From NCBI RefSeq assembly GCF_028748065.1, contig NZ_CP118166.1, positions 1,627,501 to 1,691,500 on the forward strand: a stretch of 64,000 bases of DNA, read 5' to 3'. Origin of the DNA: Hyphococcus flavus (GTDB lineage: Bacteria; Pseudomonadota; Alphaproteobacteria; Caulobacterales; Parvularculaceae). The translations under genes were made by a program, and so were the position numbers. Within the stretch, counting starts at the first letter, position 1, and the number at the start of each line of letters is the position of its first letter. The notes under the pieces are model-generated. The model saw nothing but the letters and a program-made list of their open reading frames with translations, made no database searches and had not been told where the DNA came from. This document shows positions 1-8,171 of the stretch, one piece after another.

Positions 1-230
1 GGGTATTGCGGATAGACGGTTCCCTCATGAGCGACTGTCAGAAATTTTGTTAGGGGTGGGCCGCTTTCTATGCCCCCATTTTCGGCGATATGCAATTTGC
101 CATGATCCGCCAGGGCGCGCGCCATGTCGTAGTAGACGCCTCCGTCCACAATGAAGGGGGTCGCGGGCGCAACAAACGCGCCGGCGCATAACAACAACAC
201 GATCGCCAATATGGGGAGCGCCGATTTCAA
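1..230 (-). CDS. Membrane or exported protein of unknown function, N-terminal part only
   Basis: A minus-strand reading frame runs open from an in-frame stop near 290 to the window edge, so only about 76 N-terminal residues are visible. They form a hydrophobic segment (LPILAIVLLLCAGAFVA), which is a signal anchor or first membrane helix, followed by FIVDGGVYYDMARALADHG. That second stretch resembles the first periplasmic loop of multi-membrane-span glycosyltransferase-like proteins, but this is only an inference. No ATG is available. A TTG at 230 follows GGGAG at 6 nt and is my chosen start, with TTG at 233 as the alternative. It is divergent from the polysaccharide glycosyltransferase at 353, which fits an envelope role. 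Confidence 0.55.
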   Translation of the reverse strand, partial: MKSALPILAIVLLLCAGAFVAPATPFIVDGGVYYDMARALADHGKLHIAENGGIESGPPLTKFLTVAHEGTVYPQY

Positions 231-285
231 CAATATCTCCCGTCTGAGGCCCAAAAGACGTTGCCGGAAAGGCTTAGGCGCCGCT

Positions 286-307
286 GGTTAACAATATATT
301 GTTTACC
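286..307. promoter_or_regulatory. 22-bp near-perfect palindrome between divergent genes, candidate operator
   Basis: The 22 bases from GGTTAACA to TGTTTACC read almost the same on both strands. The central 14 bases (290-303, AACAATATATTGTT) are a perfect palindrome, and only one position per half breaks the outer symmetry. It lies between the divergent starts at 230 and 353. Two-fold symmetry of this size is typical of a dimeric repressor site. No regulator is recognised, so the function is inferred. Confidence 0.4.
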
Positions 308-352
308 AATCCGGGCGAGTGTTCAGACAAAGAATCGCCAGGTGTTTCGCCC

Positions 353-1237
353 ATGTCCGAGACTGTCACCATCACGCTGACGCGGTATCGCGAGCCCGAT
401 TGGCTGGTGCGCGAAACGCTGGCTTCGCTCGCGGCGCAGGAAGCTGTTGCGGGGGAAGTCATTTTTCTGGACCAGAACTGGTCGGAGTCCTTCGCCAAAG
501 AAGTCGCTGATTTTTCAACCGAACAGTTGTGCGTTCGGGCTGAGCCTTGCGAAGAAAAAGGTCTGTCACACGCCCGAAACCTGGGTTTGGACATATCGAA
601 AACTGACATTGTTTTATTCATCGATCCGGATGCCATTGCATCGCCTAAATGGGCGGCCAAGCTAGCTCAGGCCTTGAACCGGGAAGGTGTCGCAGTTGCC
701 GGGTCGCGAATTCTTCCCGAATGGAAGGGGCGACGTCCTTTAGTAACTCGATCTCGGGTCGTTCTTGATCAGTACTCCGTTCTCGATTGGGGCGAAGGTA
801 CAATTGATGCGCCGCGAGTGGTTGGCGCGGGATTTGGCGTCTGCAAGAGCGCAGCACCAACAGAAATCTATTTCGATGAAGCGCTTGGGCGGCGAGACGG
901 AAAACTTTTTGGCGGTGAAGAAAGCGATTTATGCGAACGTATTCGCGCAAAAGGCTTGAACGTCATTTATTGCGGCGGTGCGATTGTTTATCATCAGATT
1001 CTGCCGGAGCGGCTCTCATGGCGCTGGGCGTTGCAGCGGCTCTATTTTGCGGGGTTAGGTCGCGCACAGCGCGGCGGAACGCCATCCCCCGCACATCGTC
1101 CGGGCTTTTGGGATTTTGCGTTATTGCCTGTTATCCTGCCGTTTTATCTTGCGGGTTATTTAAGGGCGCGTTTGTTTTGCCAGAAGCGAGCAAGGACATC
1201 GCGTCGACACGAACGTGAAGCGTTCGCCAGGCAATAA
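353..1237 (+). CDS. Family 2 glycosyltransferase
   Basis: The protein has about 294 residues with a GT-A fold signature. It starts VTITLTRYREPDWLV, carries LDQ around residue 40, GLSHARNLGL around 70-79, and FIDPDA around 88-93 in place of the usual DDD/DxD metal motif. GGEESDLCERI further on fits the acceptor-side ED motif of GT2 enzymes. The C-terminus has one hydrophobic stretch (LLPVILPFYLAGYL). It probably transfers a sugar to a lipid-linked or surface glycan at the inner membrane; donor and acceptor are unknown. An in-frame ATG at 299 would add 18 unlike residues, while ATG 353 has AGGTG upstream. The 3' end overlaps the opposing flippase gene by 107 nt. Confidence 0.8.
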   Translation: MSETVTITLTRYREPDWLVRETLASLAAQEAVAGEVIFLDQNWSESFAKEVADFSTEQLCVRAEPCEEKGLSHARNLGLDISKTDIVLFIDPDAIASPKWAAKLAQALNREGVAVAGSRILPEWKGRRPLVTRSRVVLDQYSVLDWGEGTIDAPRVVGAGFGVCKSAAPTEIYFDEALGRRDGKLFGGEESDLCERIRAKGLNVIYCGGAIVYHQILPERLSWRWALQRLYFAGLGRAQRGGTPSPAHRPGFWDFALLPVILPFYLAGYLRARLFCQKRARTSRRHEREAFARQ

Positions 1238-2489
1238 CCGCAAAGAGCGCTTGTTGCGTGATAAACGCGGCTGCGGATGAAACGGCCGTTCCGACGAGGC
1301 CGAACGCGGCTGTGAAGGCTATACAGGAAATGATATTCACCACGAAAACCGTAAGGCTGGCGAAGGCCAGTAATCTTTCTTTGCCCGCCGCTAGCAGCAG
1401 GTCATAGCCGCGTCCCATCAAGGTTGATCCGGCAAAGCCAACAGCAAGAATCGCCACGACTGGCCATGCAGCGGTGAATTCAGCGCCGGTAAAGTAAAAC
1501 ATCACAAAAGCGCCTGCGCCGACAGCCGGTACAAAGAGGAAACCGAGCGTCGAGGACGCCATCAAGCTTTTTCGGATGAGGCTGTGAACCTCCTCTTCTG
1601 CCTGGAGCCTGCGAGCGATGGAGGGGGCGAGGCCGGCTGAAACGGCGAACGCAGGAAAAAGCACAAGTTGCCCCAAACGCATGGCGATAGCGAACAGACC
1701 GACGGCAACTTCATCCAACATGGCGGCCAGAATCAGCAGTTCGACCTTACCGAATGAAAACATGCTGAGCTTAGCTGCGTTCAGCCATAGCGCGGATTTC
1801 AGCCATTTTTTAGAGTCGGTTTTCTTTTCTGTGTTCAAAACCTTGGGACTAGCCTGTTGCACCCAAATCCACGCTGTTGCGCAAGCAGCGGACCAGGCAA
1901 AGAGCACCAGCACCAACACGCCTGTTGTTGAGATTGCATCTGTAGCGATTAATGCGATCACGCCGGTCAGCATAACAACCTGTACAATTAAAAACTCAGG
2001 GATGTAGGCCGTCATTGCGCGCATCAGCCCACGCAAGGCGCCTTGCGCAAGAGTCGCTAACGCCATAATCGGCGTCAAGATGACAATAAACGGGAGAATT
2101 GTTGTGTAAACTGGACCGGCAAAAGGCCTTAGCCCGAAACCAAGACAAAGCGTTAGGGCGCAACCGAGAAGAGTTGCGGTTATCGCCACACGCATCATTC
2201 TTTTGAAAACATCAAACTGCTTATCCTGCGTGATGCGCGGTAAGGCAGCGACCAGGAAATGATCGAACCCGCAGCTTCCCACCATGGCGATCAGCGCCGC
2301 CGTGCTGACAGCGAGTGCGTAAACGCCATAACCGTCGGCTCCAAGGTAGCGGCCGAGCAAAATAATTGTCAGAAATCCAAGAACCAAATTGAAGATGCGT
2401 AATACAAATGCAGAAACTGCGCCCCGCGCCACAGGACCTTGAAACAGGGGACGTTGAATAATCGCCGTAATGGAATTCAGAGAATTCAT
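1131..2489 (-). CDS. Polysaccharide flippase (Wzx/PST-type, MOP superfamily)
   Basis: A 452-residue integral membrane protein with roughly twelve to fourteen hydrophobic segments spread over its length. It opens with GAVSAFVLRIFNLVLGFLTIILLGRYLGADGYGVYALAVS, the typical first-helix pattern of O-antigen/teichoic-acid export flippases of the MOP superfamily. It probably turns a lipid-linked glycan across the inner membrane. It is the third gene of a minus-strand operon, starting 2 nt after the FkbM methyltransferase stop. The glycosyltransferases on both sides support the call. Its last 107 nt lie antisense to the end of the gene at 353-1237. Confidence 0.85.
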   Translation of the reverse strand: MNSLNSITAIIQRPLFQGPVARGAVSAFVLRIFNLVLGFLTIILLGRYLGADGYGVYALAVSTAALIAMVGSCGFDHFLVAALPRITQDKQFDVFKRMMRVAITATLLGCALTLCLGFGLRPFAGPVYTTILPFIVILTPIMALATLAQGALRGLMRAMTAYIPEFLIVQVVMLTGVIALIATDAISTTGVLVLVLFAWSAACATAWIWVQQASPKVLNTEKKTDSKKWLKSALWLNAAKLSMFSFGKVELLILAAMLDEVAVGLFAIAMRLGQLVLFPAFAVSAGLAPSIARRLQAEEEVHSLIRKSLMASSTLGFLFVPAVGAGAFVMFYFTGAEFTAAWPVVAILAVGFAGSTLMGRGYDLLLAAGKERLLAFASLTVFVVNIISCIAFTAAFGLVGTAVSSAAAFITQQALFAVIAWRTLHVRVDAMSLLASGKTNAPLNNPQDKTAG

Positions 2490-2491
2490 CG

Positions 2492-3289
2492 CTAAGCGCT
2501 CAGGCGTGCATCTGGTTCAACGTCAAAACGCGCCACTCGTTTTAATGTCACGACGCATTTTTCAGCGTTAGGAAATACCGGGACAAAGCCTTGGCTTTGC
2601 AATCTCAGGATTAGAGCCTCTGCCTCGGCGCGGCCTGTATAGTGTGGGTGCAGTTCAAGACATAGAAGATCAATTTCAGTGAGATCAGCTTCTCGAAGGA
2701 TCTCACATTCAGCACCTTCCACATCCATAATCAGTACGTTCGCGTTGTGTGTCTTTATGGCGTCCCGAAGCTTGATTGCATCAACAACAATCTTTTCCGA
2801 ATCGGTGGTATTATTGTTCAGCCCGCCTGACCAGAAATTCTTCGGGATAAAAAAGGTAGCCTTCTTTTCTTCCCAATCATCCGAAACAATGGCGGCGTTC
2901 ATCAGGCTGATTTTTGCGTCATTTAGACAAAAATTGTGGCGTATGTTTTCTATGAGAGCAGGGTTCGCTTCATAAAGCGTAATATTTTTATCTTGAGTAA
3001 ACTTGCGAGCCGTAAGCGCCGTTAGCCCGATACCGCCGCCGATCTCCAGTATGCGATCACTGGGGCGCAATATTTGCTCCAACGCTTTACGTTCCTGCAG
3101 TTCATAGTTGCCGCTCAGGATGCGCCGCGTCATGAATGGAGACCAATTCTTGTAATCGATAGCAATGCGGGTTCCATCCACAACTATAGTTTTGGGCTTC
3201 AGCAAGCACCGAAAAAGATAAAGCATGAAGCGCAGACCGCGCATTACAACACTATCAGTGTGCTTCTGAATGTTTCTATCTTTCTTCAT
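2492..3289 (-). CDS. FkbM family methyltransferase
   Basis: A 265-residue SAM-dependent methyltransferase. The nucleotide-binding glycine loop ILEIGGGIGLTAL lies at about residues 80-92, and the family-typical LIMDVEGAECEILRE lies in the C-terminal half. FkbM-type enzymes O-methylate sugars or polyketides. Between a glycosyltransferase and a flippase this one probably methylates a sugar of the exported glycan (inference). The ATG at 3289 overlaps the stop of the upstream GT4-GT2 gene as ATGA, which suggests translational coupling. An internal Met at residue 16 is a less likely start. Confidence 0.85.
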   Translation of the reverse strand: MKKDRNIQKHTDSVVMRGLRFMLYLFRCLLKPKTIVVDGTRIAIDYKNWSPFMTRRILSGNYELQERKALEQILRPSDRILEIGGGIGLTALTARKFTQDKNITLYEANPALIENIRHNFCLNDAKISLMNAAIVSDDWEEKKATFFIPKNFWSGGLNNNTTDSEKIVVDAIKLRDAIKTHNANVLIMDVEGAECEILREADLTEIDLLCLELHPHYTGRAEAEALILRLQSQGFVPVFPNAEKCVVTLKRVARFDVEPDARLSA

Positions 3290-5400
3290 GCCGCCCGCCT
3301 GAGTGCGTAAGAAACCGCTTCTTTGCTATAACCAGATAGATAACGCCGTGTTCGCCACAGGAATGAAACGAGGGCTGCGGGCTGGGTAATGAGACCGTTC
3401 TTTACGGCCCCTGCGGCTAGCCAGCGTGACGCAAGGGTGCGTATCCGTGCGACTTGGCGTGTGTTCAAGCTATGGTGTTCGCAAAATTGTTTTTCCATAT
3501 CGCAAAGAGCGAGGATTGCCTTCTGCAAATCGCTATTAGTCAAGTCCTGTCCTGTGGGTGCGCCGTAAATCAGATTGAAAAGGTTTGTTATTCCCTCAGC
3601 ACAACTCTGCGGAAATCTTGCGATAGCATTGTCGATAGCGATGCTGCGTGCTGTAGCGCGTTGGGAAGAAGAGTTTTTAGATGTTACGTTTTGCGTGTGC
3701 ATTCTGTATTGGAAAAGAACGGCGCCAAGGGCGAGCCCTTTTCCATGTTGCAACAGTTGTTGTGCAAAGCGAAAGTCTTGCGCCGATAGATGTTTCGTAT
3801 CGTAGGAAATCTGGTTGTCTCGCAATACCGCACGCCGGCACATCATCGCCGGGTGGGTAAACGGCATGCGAAAAAGAGAGATCCAGTCAGTTTCCCAAGC
3901 GCTTGTGGCCTCAATATTTTTTTTTAGAAAATTTCCCGCCTCATCAATCACCTGAACGCCACTAGCGACTACAGAATAGTCTGGATGGGTGTCTAAAAAT
4001 GCCACCTGTTTTTCAAATCTGTGGGGCAGTGAAATATCATCTGCGTCCATGCGTGCGATGTAACTTCCCTTCGCGACCGAGAGCCCGCGATTTAAGCTGC
4101 GCGTAACGCCAAGATTATGTTCATTGCATAGAGCCTGGATGCGCAGATCTGACGCTGCAAAGCGATTGATGATTTCGATTGTCGCGTCCGTTGATGCATC
4201 GTCGATTATGATAAATTCGAAATCTGAAAAAGTCTGCGTGAGGATGCTCTCAATAGCGCTTTCAATATAACGCTCCGCGTTATATGCAGTCATAACGACG
4301 CTTATCATCGGTGATTCTGAATTGGCTGAGCTAGTCTTGGTTATTACATTGCCGTTGTACGCTGCCAGCGTTTCGGCGCAGACCCGTGACCAGCTATAAT
4401 ATTGCCGTGTTTTTTCAATCGATTTTAAAACAAAGGATTGACGGATTTCCGGCTCCCATGACGTGAGTTCTATAATTTTGGCTTTCCAAGCCTTTGCATC
4501 GCCAGCAGCAAGCAGAAAACCGGTGACGTCATTGATTACAGCGTCTTTTAATCCAAACAGATCTGACGCGATTACGATACCGCCGTCGGCGGCGCCTTCC
4601 GTGGCGCTTAGACCAAACCCTTCGAAGGCGTATGGCTGCATTTCTAAATTGGGAACGATATTCGCAAGCGCTTTGCGCCGTAATATCGAAAGCCGGTTTT
4701 GGCGAACGGGGCCGAGGAATTCAACACGATCATGATTGAGAGCGTTGCGTTCTGTTTCATCTATGACAACGCCAGCGACCTTAAGTGTTATGTTGTTAGG
4801 TAAATGCGGCAGTATGTTGTTGATAAACCAGCCGCATCCCTTTTGCTGGGTCAGCCTTCCCGTAAAAAGCAAGTAGTTTTCTGGCGTTTCAGCGGCCGGA
4901 TTTGTTGCTTCTGCGGCAAGCGGCACGACCGAAATTCGCGTGAAGCCATGGCCTTCAAGCAGGTTTGCCGTCGCGCGAGAGTTTGCAATGACCCGAGCGG
5001 CCTGCAAGCGTTTCGCGCCGTACCGCAAGTAACTTCGATAAAATTTGGCGCGCCAGCCGGTCCGGTTTGCATAAGCCACATCCGTGCCGTGGGCTGATAA
5101 AACAATCGCGGCTTTGCGGTTGAACACAGACGCAATCCACGCCAGCGGCCAGATCGCCATATCGCCGGCATGCACCACATCAAACTTGCGCCCGTGAAGT
5201 GCTAGGTAAAATAGTGTCGTCACGCCGAACCATAAAAGCCCGGCTGGGCTTGGCGTTCTTCCATCCGTTCGGCCCGGAAGAAAAATCGTTTTGAGATCGC
5301 ATTGACGCGCCAGCTCTTCGGCAAGCTGGACCGAATAGGTCTCCATACCGCCAACGGCTGGCGGCCATTTGCGCGTAACGAACAGAACTTTCTTCGCCAT
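3286..5400 (-). CDS. Two-domain glycosyltransferase, GT4 fused to GT2
   Basis: At 704 residues this is about twice the size of a single glycosyltransferase. Residues 1-345 are a GT-B enzyme of family GT4: an N-terminal GGMETYSVQLAEEL, LLFTGRLTQQKG at mid-length and an E-rich donor site FEGFGLSATEGAADG. From Met365 a complete GT-A/GT2 domain follows, with ISVVMTAYNAERYI, IIIDDASTD and ARMDADDISLP. One polypeptide could therefore add two successive sugars. The C-terminal 90 residues are helical with no clear domain. It is first of the three-gene minus-strand operon with the FkbM methyltransferase and flippase. A frameshift joining two genes is unlikely because the frame is continuous. Confidence 0.85.
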   Translation of the reverse strand: MAKKVLFVTRKWPPAVGGMETYSVQLAEELARQCDLKTIFLPGRTDGRTPSPAGLLWFGVTTLFYLALHGRKFDVVHAGDMAIWPLAWIASVFNRKAAIVLSAHGTDVAYANRTGWRAKFYRSYLRYGAKRLQAARVIANSRATANLLEGHGFTRISVVPLAAEATNPAAETPENYLLFTGRLTQQKGCGWFINNILPHLPNNITLKVAGVVIDETERNALNHDRVEFLGPVRQNRLSILRRKALANIVPNLEMQPYAFEGFGLSATEGAADGGIVIASDLFGLKDAVINDVTGFLLAAGDAKAWKAKIIELTSWEPEIRQSFVLKSIEKTRQYYSWSRVCAETLAAYNGNVITKTSSANSESPMISVVMTAYNAERYIESAIESILTQTFSDFEFIIIDDASTDATIEIINRFAASDLRIQALCNEHNLGVTRSLNRGLSVAKGSYIARMDADDISLPHRFEKQVAFLDTHPDYSVVASGVQVIDEAGNFLKKNIEATSAWETDWISLFRMPFTHPAMMCRRAVLRDNQISYDTKHLSAQDFRFAQQLLQHGKGLALGAVLFQYRMHTQNVTSKNSSSQRATARSIAIDNAIARFPQSCAEGITNLFNLIYGAPTGQDLTNSDLQKAILALCDMEKQFCEHHSLNTRQVARIRTLASRWLAAGAVKNGLITQPAALVSFLWRTRRYLSGYSKEAVSYALRRAA

Positions 5401-5424
5401 AGGGCCTCAATTGGTGGCGTATCG

Positions 5425-5439
5425 TTAACGAACGCTTAC
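5425..5439. promoter_or_regulatory. CtrA-like TTAA-N7-TTAC motif between divergent genes
   Basis: The 112-nt gap between the divergent GT4-GT2 gene (starts at 5400) and the GT2 gene (starts at 5513) contains TTAA, seven bases, then TTAC. The alphaproteobacterial cell-cycle regulator CtrA binds TTAA-N7-TTAA, so this is one base away. Short motifs like this occur by chance, so confidence is low. Confidence 0.2.
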
Positions 5440-5512
5440 GCCATTGTGGTCGCCAATGTCTTAACGCTCTGTTTTCCCTGTTTGGTTTAGATGGGCCTGA
5501 AAGCGCGAGACC

Positions 5513-6550
5513 ATGACAAAGCTCATCATCCAGATTCCCTGCCTTAACGAATCGGAAACCATTGCCGGGACGATCGACGATTTGCCAAAGGCGATCGACG
5601 GGATTGATGAGATTGAAATCCTGATCATTGATGACGGGTCAACCGATGACACCGCAGCGGCGGCAAAAGCGGCCGGCGCCCATCATGTGATTTCCAGTGG
5701 CGTCAATCGCGGTCTGGCGCAAAGTTTTCAGCGCGGGCTGGACGCATGCCTCCGGCGCGGCGCAGATATTATCGTCAATACGGATGGCGATAATCAGTAT
5801 AACGGCGCCGATGTGACAGCGCTGGTGAGGCCCATACTTAGTGGGCGCGCTGATGTTGTGGTTGGCGATCGTCAAACAGAAAAGATAGCGCACTTTTCGC
5901 CGCTAAAGAAAAAGCTGCAGCGGGCCGGCAGCGCGCTTGTCAGTCAGCTCGCCAACGCCGAGATTGCAGACGCTGTCAGCGGTTTTCGCGCCCTGTCGCG
6001 CGAGGCGGCCATGGGCATGACCGTACGGTCGAGCTTTTCTTATACGACAGAGACGCTGATACAGGCCGGGCGGCGCCGTTTGCGTATTGCATCCGTTCCC
6101 ATACGCACTAACAAGGTTGAACGCCCTTCGCGGTTGTTCCGGTCCATTCCGCAATTTCTGACGCGCACGGGCCGCACGATGCTGCGCGCTTACGCCATGT
6201 ATGAACCGCTGAAGATTTTCGCCCTCGCCGGGCTTGTGCTCATGGCGCTCGGCGCCATTCCAGTCGGGCGGTTTCTCCTTCATTACTTCATGGGCGATGG
6301 CGCGGGCATGATCCAGTCGCTGATTATCGGCGCCGTATTGATGCTCATGGGCGCTATCTCTGCGATGTTTGCGCTGATTGCTGATCTTGTCGCCTACAAT
6401 CGTCAGCTTCTTGAGCTGACATTGGAGCGCGTGCGCAAGATCGAATACGCCATGGATCAGGCGCCAGTACAAAAGAAACGCATTCCGGTCGAAAAAATTC
6501 GTGAGGAGCTGAAGTCCCTGCCGCAGGTTTTCGGCGGCGGGCTGCGCTAG
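5513..6550 (+). CDS. Dolichol-phosphate-mannose-synthase-like GT2 with two C-terminal membrane helices
   Basis: A 345-residue GT2 enzyme of the DPMS/GtrB group. It shows LIIQIPCLNESETI at the start, ILIIDDGSTDDT around residues 40-51, the NTDGDNQY metal-binding motif around 92-99, and SGFRALSREAA. After the catalytic domain come two long hydrophobic helices (about 235-260 and 270-300), matching the membrane-anchored members that charge undecaprenyl phosphate with a sugar. The likely role is to supply a lipid-phosphate sugar donor for the neighbouring polysaccharide genes. The sugar cannot be told from sequence. It is divergent from the GT4-GT2 operon and 9 nt upstream of a small exported protein. 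Confidence 0.85.
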   Translation: MTKLIIQIPCLNESETIAGTIDDLPKAIDGIDEIEILIIDDGSTDDTAAAAKAAGAHHVISSGVNRGLAQSFQRGLDACLRRGADIIVNTDGDNQYNGADVTALVRPILSGRADVVVGDRQTEKIAHFSPLKKKLQRAGSALVSQLANAEIADAVSGFRALSREAAMGMTVRSSFSYTTETLIQAGRRRLRIASVPIRTNKVERPSRLFRSIPQFLTRTGRTMLRAYAMYEPLKIFALAGLVLMALGAIPVGRFLLHYFMGDGAGMIQSLIIGAVLMLMGAISAMFALIADLVAYNRQLLELTLERVRKIEYAMDQAPVQKKRIPVEKIREELKSLPQVFGGGLR

Positions 6551-6559
6551 GGGGATCAA

Positions 6560-7000
6560 TTGAAAAAGTCCGTGATAAGCTTTTTAGTTTTGGGGGGCGT
6601 GCTCGGCGCCAGCGGCTCAACGTCGCTGGCGCAGGGCCAGTTTAAGCTGCCGCAGCCCGATCTTTCCGTCGTCAGGCAATGCGTGCTTGATAACAGGGGC
6701 GACCTGCAAACGGCGGCGCAGTGTTATGCATCCTTTGACTCCATCTGTTTCGACAAATGGTTTGACCATTACAGCGTCTGCCTGCCGCAAGAAGCAGCGT
6801 ACTGGAGCGATGCGCTGAACAAAGAACTGGAGCGCGCCGGCGCGCCTGAAAAACGCGCGCAGATAAATACAAACATGTCCGTAGCGTGTCCCACCCCCCG
6901 TGCGCGGCATCGACAAATATGCGAGGCCCGCTATCTCCGCGATAATACGGTTTTGCTGCATATCCGCCGCACATGGGGACAGGTTCCGGCGGCTGATTAA
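6560..7000 (+). CDS. Small exported cysteine-rich protein, LprI/DUF1311-like
   Basis: A 146-residue protein that begins at TTG 6560, ten nt after the glycosyltransferase stop, with GGGGATC just upstream. Residues 1-25 form a clear signal peptide ending SLAQG. The mature part has six cysteines in spaced pairs, including CLPQEAAYWSDALNKEL, which resembles the CxxEAxxxDxxLN core of LprI/DUF1311 lysozyme-inhibitor-type domains. The family match is by eye and tentative. It is probably periplasmic with disulfides and co-transcribed with the upstream GT2. Confidence 0.6.
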   Translation: MKKSVISFLVLGGVLGASGSTSLAQGQFKLPQPDLSVVRQCVLDNRGDLQTAAQCYASFDSICFDKWFDHYSVCLPQEAAYWSDALNKELERAGAPEKRAQINTNMSVACPTPRARHRQICEARYLRDNTVLLHIRRTWGQVPAAD

Positions 7001-7048
7001 AGCAAGAACCGGGCGGCGGGCGCCGCGAATCCATGCTATTAATCCGGC

Positions 7049-7585
7049 ATGGCTCACTACGAATATATTCTGTTCGATACGCCGCTCGGCCGGTGCGGCC
7101 TGGCATGGGGTCCGGCGGGTTTGCGCGCCGCCAGTTTTGCCCATGAAAGCGATGCGGCGACAATCCAGCATTTGATCAAGCGCGCGCCAGACGCTGTCCC
7201 GGTCCAGGATGCGCCGCCCGAGATCGCGCGGCTGATCGAAGATATTATCGCGCTGTTCGAAGGCGCCAAACGCGACCTTTCCTATGCGGCGCTCGACACG
7301 GACGGGATCGAGCCGTTCGAACGCTCCGTTATTGAACTGACGAAGCGGATCGGTCCGGGCGCGTTGAAGACTTATGGCGATCTTGCGCGGGCGCTGGGCG
7401 ATGTCGGGTATTCGCGGCGCGTGGGACAAGCGCTGGGGCGTAATCCGTTTCCCATTGTCGTGCCGTGTCATCGCGTGGTCGGCGCCGTCGGCGCCATGAC
7501 GGGATTTTCGGCGCCCGGCGGCGCGGATTTAAAGCGCAGGCTGCTAAAAATCGAAGGCGCTTTAGAGCCGGAGCTGTTTGATTGA
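7049..7585 (+). CDS. ogt: Methylated-DNA--[protein]-cysteine S-methyltransferase
   Basis: A 178-residue suicide DNA-repair protein that removes alkyl groups from O6-methylguanine onto its own cysteine. The active-site motif PCHRVVG places the acceptor at Cys140, and the C-terminal helix-turn-helix region with TYGDLARALG is present at 108-117. Its length matches stand-alone Ogt rather than the longer Ada fusion. ATG 7049 is the first start in frame. It is a single-gene unit; the next gene is convergent. Confidence 0.92.
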   Translation: MAHYEYILFDTPLGRCGLAWGPAGLRAASFAHESDAATIQHLIKRAPDAVPVQDAPPEIARLIEDIIALFEGAKRDLSYAALDTDGIEPFERSVIELTKRIGPGALKTYGDLARALGDVGYSRRVGQALGRNPFPIVVPCHRVVGAVGAMTGFSAPGGADLKRRLLKIEGALEPELFD

Positions 7586-7612
7586 GATGTTGATTTTCGC
7601 TCAGCTTAACCT

Positions 7613-8104
7613 TTAAGGCTGTTCCGACTTTGCTTTGCCAATTAGAAATTCGGCAATCTCGTTGTGTCCGCCATGAAATGCGTAATCAGCTGCAGTGAAG
7701 GATTCGCATTTTTTACTCACTTCAGCACCAAATCCAACTAACAGTTTGACAATCTCCTTGTTGCCGTTACGAGCGGCAATCATCAGTGCCGTTACGTTAT
7801 CAACAGTTAAGTCGGTTTTTGCTCCCAGAGTGATCAATAATTTAACCGCACCAATATTACCGCTCTCAACCGCAAAGACTAAAGGCGTGGAATATCCCTC
7901 AGCGCTTAAGGCATCAGGGTCAGCACCGGCAGCTATTAAACTGCTTATAACCTCTGTCTGATCTGTTACGCTGGCGCGCATTGCGGCCCAATGCAGAGGC
8001 GTAAACCCTTTTTCGTCAGGACTCTGGGCGCTAACTCCACTGTTGAGCAGCAGGCTAACTTCATCTGCCCAACCGTTATACGCAGCTGTATGAATTTCGC
8101 CCAC
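7613..8104 (-). CDS. Ankyrin-repeat protein
   Basis: 163 residues made almost wholly of four to five ankyrin repeats. Typical units are GFTPLHWAAM, GADPDALSAEGYSTPLVFA, VKLLITLGAKTDL, ALMIAARNGNKEIVKLLVGFG and AADYAFHGGHNEIAEFLI. There is no signal peptide, so it is presumably a cytoplasmic protein-protein interaction module. A TAA lies two codons upstream of the GTG at 8104, so GTG is the only reasonable start. The gene is visibly more AT-rich than its neighbours, which hints at later acquisition. The partner is unknown. Confidence 0.8.
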   Translation of the reverse strand: MGEIHTAAYNGWADEVSLLLNSGVSAQSPDEKGFTPLHWAAMRASVTDQTEVISSLIAAGADPDALSAEGYSTPLVFAVESGNIGAVKLLITLGAKTDLTVDNVTALMIAARNGNKEIVKLLVGFGAEVSKKCESFTAADYAFHGGHNEIAEFLIGKAKSEQP

Positions 8105-8171
8105 GGCTTAGTCTATATTGCAAAAACTGCATTTACGGAAGTTAATAGTTGGATGCCTGCTTAAGCAGAAT

